Shown: in pieces, positions 59,549 through 64,000 of the stretch
Position numbering within the stretch: position 1 is the first letter of the stretch
How the letters are laid out: each line of letters begins with the position of its first letter
Source: Bacillota bacterium
GTDB lineage: Bacteria; Bacillota; Clostridia; Lachnospirales; Lachnospiraceae
Assembly: GCA_023439505.1 (NCBI GenBank)
Contig: JAEXNR010000062.1
Coordinates: forward strand, 186,001 to 250,000
Direction of reading: 5' to 3'
DNA: 64,000 nt
Notes under the pieces: model-generated
What the model was told of the DNA's origin: nothing
What the model saw: the letters and a program-made list of their open reading frames with translations, nothing else
The model's database searches: none
Translations under genes and position numbers: made by a program

Positions 59549-60937
59549 ATGAAAAAGTTAATTGCAAGTCTATTGATTCTAGTTATGATGGTAATCAGTG
59601 TTACCGGATGCGGGAAGGAAAAGAGCGCAACAGATATGACTCAAAGTGACAATAAAAATGTGACAGACAGTAGTGACGGCACGGGTACAGATCCAGGCGA
59701 TATGATTTTTGGAAGTAAAGTCCCAAAGGATGTAAAAGCAGAGTTGACTGTTTTTACCAACAGAACGGACTTGATCGACACATTGTTTAAAGAGTATATT
59801 ACTGAATTTAACAAAAGTTATCCCAATATTAAAATAGAGTACGAAGCGATGACAAATTATGAGGAAGACATGACAATTCGTATGACGACGGATGACTGGG
59901 GTGATATCTGCATGATCCCTAAAACTGTGGCTATGACTGATTTAGGAGATTATTTTGTACCTTTTGGAACCGTGGAAGAATTAGATCCGGAATATAATTT
60001 CGTTTCAGAGAAGGCAAGCGGCGGCAATGTTTATGGTATGCCATGGGCATGTACGGCCCAGGGGGTGGTTTATAACAAAAGGGTATTTGAAGCCGCAGGA
60101 ATCACCAAAGCACCGTCCACACCGGAAGAGTTTTTGACAGCAATGCAGATGATTAAAGATAAAACAGATGCCATACCTTATTATACCAATTATTCGGCAG
60201 GCTGGCCGTTAAGTGCATGGGAAGACTATTGCTTTGGCGGTGCCACAGGTGATACCGACTATAAAAACAATATATTGCCTAAGGAAGATAACCCGTTTTC
60301 TATTGGAAAGCCGCATTATACGGTTTATAAATTAATGTATGATCTGGCCAATCAGGGACTCATTGAAGATGATCCTACCACCACCGATTGGGAGGCTTGT
60401 AAGGGAATGCTGGGAAGAGGAGAGATCGGCGCCATGGCACTGGGATCATGGTCCGTAGTTCAAATGCAGGAACAGGCAGAAAGTTCAGAGGATATTGGTT
60501 ACATGCCTTTCCCAATTACAGTTGATGGGAAGCAGTATGCCAGTGCAGCAGCCGATTATTGCTTCGGGATTAACGCAAAAAGCGCTAAGGATGATATTCT
60601 GGCATCAAAAGCATACATAAATTGGTTGATTAAAGAATCGGGCTATGCACAGTCACAAGGTTCCATTTCTGTATTAAAGAAAGATCCGCTGCCCGCGACC
60701 TTGCAGGATTTCATTGATGCGAATGTTGCACTTGTTTCCAATGCTCCTGCAACGCAAGAAAATGAGGGCTTGTTTGATAAGATCAATGATGCTTCGGAGG
60801 TGGGACTAACTTCTAACGAGCAGAAGGCAAGAATCATTGAGGCGGGGATAGGATTAATCAAGGAAAGCTTTGATGATATTATGAAAGACTGGAACGAGAA
60901 GTGGACCAAGGCACAGATAGATGCAGGCATTAAATAG
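59549..60937 (+). CDS. ABC transporter sugar-binding lipoprotein
   Basis: A 462-residue extracellular solute-binding protein of family 1. The signal peptide ends in the lipobox VTGC (Cys21), so it is a lipoprotein on the outer face of the membrane. The mature part starts with a Ser/Thr/Asp-rich linker and then LTVFTNRTDLIDTLFKEY, the first strand and helix of the sugar-binding fold, with YGMPWACTAQGVVYNK in the middle. It delivers a carbohydrate, most likely an oligosaccharide, to the two permeases downstream. A hairpin separates it from them. Confidence 0.9.
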   Translation: MKKLIASLLILVMMVISVTGCGKEKSATDMTQSDNKNVTDSSDGTGTDPGDMIFGSKVPKDVKAELTVFTNRTDLIDTLFKEYITEFNKSYPNIKIEYEAMTNYEEDMTIRMTTDDWGDICMIPKTVAMTDLGDYFVPFGTVEELDPEYNFVSEKASGGNVYGMPWACTAQGVVYNKRVFEAAGITKAPSTPEEFLTAMQMIKDKTDAIPYYTNYSAGWPLSAWEDYCFGGATGDTDYKNNILPKEDNPFSIGKPHYTVYKLMYDLANQGLIEDDPTTTDWEACKGMLGRGEIGAMALGSWSVVQMQEQAESSEDIGYMPFPITVDGKQYASAAADYCFGINAKSAKDDILASKAYINWLIKESGYAQSQGSISVLKKDPLPATLQDFIDANVALVSNAPATQENEGLFDKINDASEVGLTSNEQKARIIEAGIGLIKESFDDIMKDWNEKWTKAQIDAGIK

Positions 60938-60956
60938 GATATAGGAGAACTGATTT

Positions 60957-60983
60957 GGGACGTAGGTCTTCACACTACGTCCC
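60957..60983 (+). terminator. hairpin between binding protein and permeases
   Basis: GGGACGTAG (60957-60965) pairs perfectly with CTACGTCCC (60975-60983) around a nine-base loop, followed by TATTCTT, a weak T-run. It probably causes partial termination or protects the upstream mRNA, giving more binding protein than permease. Confidence 0.7.
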
Positions 60984-61017
60984 TATTCTTAATCATATTG
61001 ACATGAAGGAGAAAAAA

Positions 61018-61941
61018 ATGGATGACAGGAAGCAGGGAAAAACTTTAAGTTTCAATCATTGGGTGAAGAGCAGGCAAGGTCAAAAGTGGATGATAATATT
61101 TGTATTTCTGCTGATTCCCCTTGCGTTACTATTTACCTTTACCTATCTGCCCTTTGCTAAAATGCTTCAATTCAGTTTTTATAAAATGGGTTATCTGGGT
61201 GACAGAGAATTTATCGGGCTGGAAAACTATAGAGAAGTTTTTACCAGACCGGATTATTTTGCAACCCTTAAGATCAGCATTTACTATTTTGTGGGAGCAT
61301 TTATACAGATGGGATTGGCACTGTATTTTGCCACACTGCTGGGATTTCAATTAAGGGGACGTAATTTTTTTAAAGGAGTTTTGTTTTTTCCATATTTAAT
61401 TAATGGTGTTGCTATCGGATTTATTTTTTTGTATTTTTTTAAGCGAATGGGCACTTTGGATACATTACTGAGTATGATCGGTATTCCCAAGGAGATAATC
61501 CCTTACTGGCTTAAGAATAGAAGTATCAATAACATATCCTTAAGTTTTGTATCTGTCTGGCGTTATATGGGGCAAAACCTGATTATGTTTATCGGTGCCA
61601 TTCAATCCATTGATACCACCTTATATGAAGCCTCCGGTCTGGATGGGGCAAACAGATGGCAGCAATTTCGTTATATTATCCTTCCGGGTATTAAAACAGT
61701 GGTTAGCTTAAATCTTATTCTGGCAGTCAAAGGAGCGATCAGCGTGTTTGAAATTCCCTATATCATCACCAATGGATCTAACGGAACTGCGACATTCGTC
61801 ATTCAGACCATTCAAACAGCCTTCAAATTCAAAAAGGTAGGGTTGGCATCCGCAATGGCTGTGGTTCTTCTTGTTATGATTTTGCTCATTACAGCGATAC
61901 AGGAATACTGCTTTAAGGAGAAGGGGGAGAAGCTAAGATGA
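61018..61941 (+). CDS. sugar ABC transporter permease (MalF-type)
   Basis: A 307-residue CUT1 permease with six membrane helices. The EAA motif is YEASGLDGANRWQQFRYIILPG, here marked by Glu-Ala, Gly-Leu-Asp-Gly-Ala and Ile-Leu-Pro-Gly. The start at 61018 follows AAGGAG with seven bases spacing. It overlaps the second permease gene by four bases (ATGA). No ATPase gene is present, so a shared MsmK-type ATPase elsewhere is expected. Confidence 0.93.
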   Translation: MDDRKQGKTLSFNHWVKSRQGQKWMIIFVFLLIPLALLFTFTYLPFAKMLQFSFYKMGYLGDREFIGLENYREVFTRPDYFATLKISIYYFVGAFIQMGLALYFATLLGFQLRGRNFFKGVLFFPYLINGVAIGFIFLYFFKRMGTLDTLLSMIGIPKEIIPYWLKNRSINNISLSFVSVWRYMGQNLIMFIGAIQSIDTTLYEASGLDGANRWQQFRYIILPGIKTVVSLNLILAVKGAISVFEIPYIITNGSNGTATFVIQTIQTAFKFKKVGLASAMAVVLLVMILLITAIQEYCFKEKGEKLR

Positions 61942-62771
61942 GGATAAAGAAATCAGGTATAGAATTATTGAAATATACTTCACTGATTGTGGCATGTTTT
62001 GCTGCAGTGATACCTTTGATTGTTATTTTCCTGGTCTCATTTAAAACAACGGAGGAATTTAGGATTTCGGGTGCACTTGATCTGCCCCACAGTTTATTGA
62101 ATTTTCAAAATTATTTCAAGGCTTTTGTGGATGGCAGAATGCTCCTGGGATTCATGAATACGGCGGTAATTCTGACAGTTTCCATGGCAGGTTCCATATT
62201 AACCGGGACCATGACGGCATATGTAGTAAACCGTTTTAATTTTAGGGCGAAGCAACTGGTTCGCATGGCTTTCTTAATAGCGACACTGGTGCCTTCCGTT
62301 ACCATGCAGGTAACATGTTATCAGATTATGAATGTCCTGCATCTGGTAAATACCAGAACTTCGGTAATTTTATTGTACATTGGCACTGATATCATAGCGA
62401 TTTATATTTTTTTGCAATTTTTGGAGAATATTGCTTTCTCTCTGGATGAGTCTGCAATTGTAGATGGAGCATCTTATTTCACTGTCTTTTTTAAGATTAT
62501 AATCCCATTGTTAAAACCTGCAATTGTTACGGTAATCATCATTAAGGGGGTAAATATTTATAATGACTTCTATACGCCATTCTTGTATATGACCAGCAGA
62601 AAACTTATGGTGATTTCCACATCATTGTACAATTTTCAAGGACCCTATGGAACACAGTGGCAGGTAATCTGTGCCGGGATTGTTATCACAATTATTCCGA
62701 CCCTGATTATATTTTTATTATTGCAAAGAAATATTTACAGTGGAATGACCCAGGGCTCTGTAAAAGAATAG
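61938..62771 (+). CDS. sugar ABC transporter permease (MalG-type)
   Basis: A 277-residue CUT1 permease with six membrane helices, including an N-terminal LIVACFAAVIPLIVIFLVSF segment. The EAA loop is DESAIVDGASYFTVFFKIIIP, marked by Glu-Ser-Ala, Asp-Gly-Ala and Ile-Ile-Pro. It pairs with the upstream MalF-type permease. Its stop lies 10 bases from the stop of the convergent sensor kinase gene. Confidence 0.93.
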   Translation: MRIKKSGIELLKYTSLIVACFAAVIPLIVIFLVSFKTTEEFRISGALDLPHSLLNFQNYFKAFVDGRMLLGFMNTAVILTVSMAGSILTGTMTAYVVNRFNFRAKQLVRMAFLIATLVPSVTMQVTCYQIMNVLHLVNTRTSVILLYIGTDIIAIYIFLQFLENIAFSLDESAIVDGASYFTVFFKIIIPLLKPAIVTVIIIKGVNIYNDFYTPFLYMTSRKLMVISTSLYNFQGPYGTQWQVICAGIVITIIPTLIIFLLLQRNIYSGMTQGSVKE

Positions 62772-62781
62772 GCCGGACACT

Positions 62782-64000
62782 TTACTTATTTTCAATGGGA
62801 ATGCGGATGATAACCTTTGTACCCGCCTCTAAAGAGCTTTCAATGAGGAGCCCGTACTGCTCACCGTATCTGATTTTTATTCTTTTATTCACATTGCGAA
62901 GTCCGATGCTCTTGAACAAATCATTCTTATCATTGATATAATCATTGAGGTCGTTGGATAATGCCTCTGACATTCCCTTTCCATTATCCACCACCTCAAA
63001 GATCATCAGGCTTTTATTCTTTTTATAGCCGGTGACCCTGATCTCACCTCCGGATCGAATGTCCTTCATTCCATGGTAAATAGCATTTTCAACAATTGGC
63101 TGGAGGATCAGTTTAATTATGTGTACAACAAGTAAATCCGGATCAACAACGACTTTAATGGTATATAAGGAATGAAACCGGATCTCCTGAAGATAAATAT
63201 ATTTCTGGAGATTGTCCAATTCTTCACTTACTGTAACTTCTGTCTTGTTCTTATTAATTCCGTATCGTAAAATACTGCCCAGATGGGAAGCCATTTCAGA
63301 GGTTGTATTATCATCATGAATGGTTGCCATCATGCTGATGGATTCCAGCGTATTGTAAATAAAGTGGGGATTGATCTGGGATTGAAGCATTTGCAGTTCC
63401 AGTTCACTTTGTCGGATTTGTTCCAGATACACTTCTTGAATCAGGCTGTTAATTTTACTTGTCATTGAATTAAAGGAGTTGGATAATACACCAATTTCAT
63501 CCTTGGTGTTGATATTAATTTTTACATTGAAGTCACCATCCTCCGCGAGCTTCATTAAGGAAACCAGTCTTTTTAAAGGATATACGATTTGTGAGGATAC
63601 AAGGAATACCAATAGTATGGATATAATGATCAATAAAGTATTAATGACAGCATTGGAAATCTGCATTTTTCTAAGGTCACTGAACATCTCATTGTTTGGA
63701 ATAAGACTGATTAATCGCCAGTCACTGAAAGAGGATAGTAAAGAAGAAGCCATATAGTTTTTACCGTCCAGCTGGAAGGTATGATGTTCATCTGCTGAAG
63801 TCCAGTTAATCCTGGCTATATCAGCAGGTACTGTACCGGCAATATTCTCTTCCTGAGTATCATAAATGACATGATCCCCATGAAGGAGCAGGATGCGGTG
63901 ACCGGGAGTTAACTTCATATCCTTGCATAGATTACGAAAGTAATCTACCTTGGTATTGACCAAGAGTACACCGATGACACTGCTGCTTTCAAAACGAACA
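62782..64000 (-). CDS. YesM-type sensor histidine kinase, 5'-truncated by the window edge
   Basis: The - strand frame stays open through base 64000, so the N-terminus lies outside the window. Visible in order are the end of an extracellular sensor domain (RFESSSVIGVLLV...), a membrane helix (about 30 hydrophobic residues near ISNAVINTLLIIISILLVFLV), HAMP, and the His_kinase domain with phosphoacceptor histidine in NPHFIYNTLES. The HATPase has the N-box segment LQPIVENAIYHGM and VDNGKGM. Such kinases with a YesN-type regulator typically control sugar ABC transporters like the convergent one here. Confidence 0.92.
   Translation of the reverse strand, partial: VRFESSSVIGVLLVNTKVDYFRNLCKDMKLTPGHRILLLHGDHVIYDTQEENIAGTVPADIARINWTSADEHHTFQLDGKNYMASSLLSSFSDWRLISLIPNNEMFSDLRKMQISNAVINTLLIIISILLVFLVSSQIVYPLKRLVSLMKLAEDGDFNVKININTKDEIGVLSNSFNSMTSKINSLIQEVYLEQIRQSELELQMLQSQINPHFIYNTLESISMMATIHDDNTTSEMASHLGSILRYGINKNKTEVTVSEELDNLQKYIYLQEIRFHSLYTIKVVVDPDLLVVHIIKLILQPIVENAIYHGMKDIRSGGEIRVTGYKKNKSLMIFEVVDNGKGMSEALSNDLNDYINDKNDLFKSIGLRNVNKRIKIRYGEQYGLLIESSLEAGTKVIIRIPIENK

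Noticed and set aside
1..64000. Mobile elements, CRISPR arrays, tRNA or rRNA genes
   Set aside because: No transposase, integrase, repeat-spacer array or cloverleaf-like sequence was recognised by eye on either strand; a tRNAscan and repeat search would confirm.

Overview
The window looks like a chromosomal segment of a low-to-moderate GC Clostridia, most likely a Lachnospiraceae member of the Lachnoclostridium/Lacrimispora/Anaerocolumna type. The main reasons are the SCIFF ranthipeptide with its radical SAM maturase, the conserved run recJ-apt-rel-MBL-hemZ-hisS, a Firmicutes-style che cluster, AAGGAGG-type ribosome binding sites and sigma-A promoters. The species assignment is inference. Almost all genes lie on the + strand. 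I saw no tRNA, rRNA, CRISPR array, insertion sequence or phage gene.

Region 1 (1-13.5 kb) is a carbohydrate and sugar-acid catabolic island. An oxidative half (D-2-hydroxyacid dehydrogenase, phosphotriesterase-like lactonase, shikimate dehydrogenase-like oxidoreductase, cupin phosphoglucose isomerase, KDPG-type aldolase) ends at 4.3 kb. A divergent D-allulose/D-tagatose 3-epimerase and a GntR/UTRA regulator follow. The second half has two FGGY kinases, a class II aldolase, a galactitol-1-phosphate 5-dehydrogenase-like enzyme, a LacC-like PfkB kinase and an SDR. It reads as a tagatose-6-phosphate-type route for a polyol or rare ketose. No transporter is in view for either half.

Region 2 (13.5-18.3 kb) has two small conserved-looking proteins, oligoendopeptidase F, a PfkB sugar kinase and a DegV protein. 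Region 3 (18.4-28.9 kb) is the SCIFF precursor and maturase followed by housekeeping genes: recJ, apt, the bifunctional (p)ppGpp enzyme, an MBL hydrolase, HemZ and histidyl-tRNA synthetase.

Region 4 (29-40 kb) is a chemosensory cluster: cheY, cheR, cheB, a TetR regulator, cheA, cheW, an MCP, a stand-alone receiver and a PAS-rich hybrid kinase. No flagellar genes are present. Two small proteins (Dabb and DUF1294 families) follow.

Region 5 (40.7-49.2 kb) starts with a sodium:solute symporter behind a promoter carrying three CTTTAAAG palindromes. Next is an aromatic 2-oxoacid module in which a CoA ligase/ACT-protein pair occurs twice around indolepyruvate:ferredoxin oxidoreductase (iorAB). A cold-shock protein closes the region.

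Region 6 (49.2-52.6 kb) holds a cobalamin-riboswitch-controlled DUF4430 protein plus ECF S component on the - strand, galactose mutarotase, and upp on the - strand. Region 7 (52.6-58.2 kb) has a long gene-poor stretch with an orphan terminator, an unknown membrane protein, a class III aminotransferase/iron alcohol dehydrogenase pair and the two-subunit L-serine dehydratase. Region 8 (58.3-64 kb) has a Gfo/Idh/MocA oxidoreductase and a CUT1 sugar ABC transporter without its ATPase. It ends with a convergent YesM-type sensor kinase that runs off the window.
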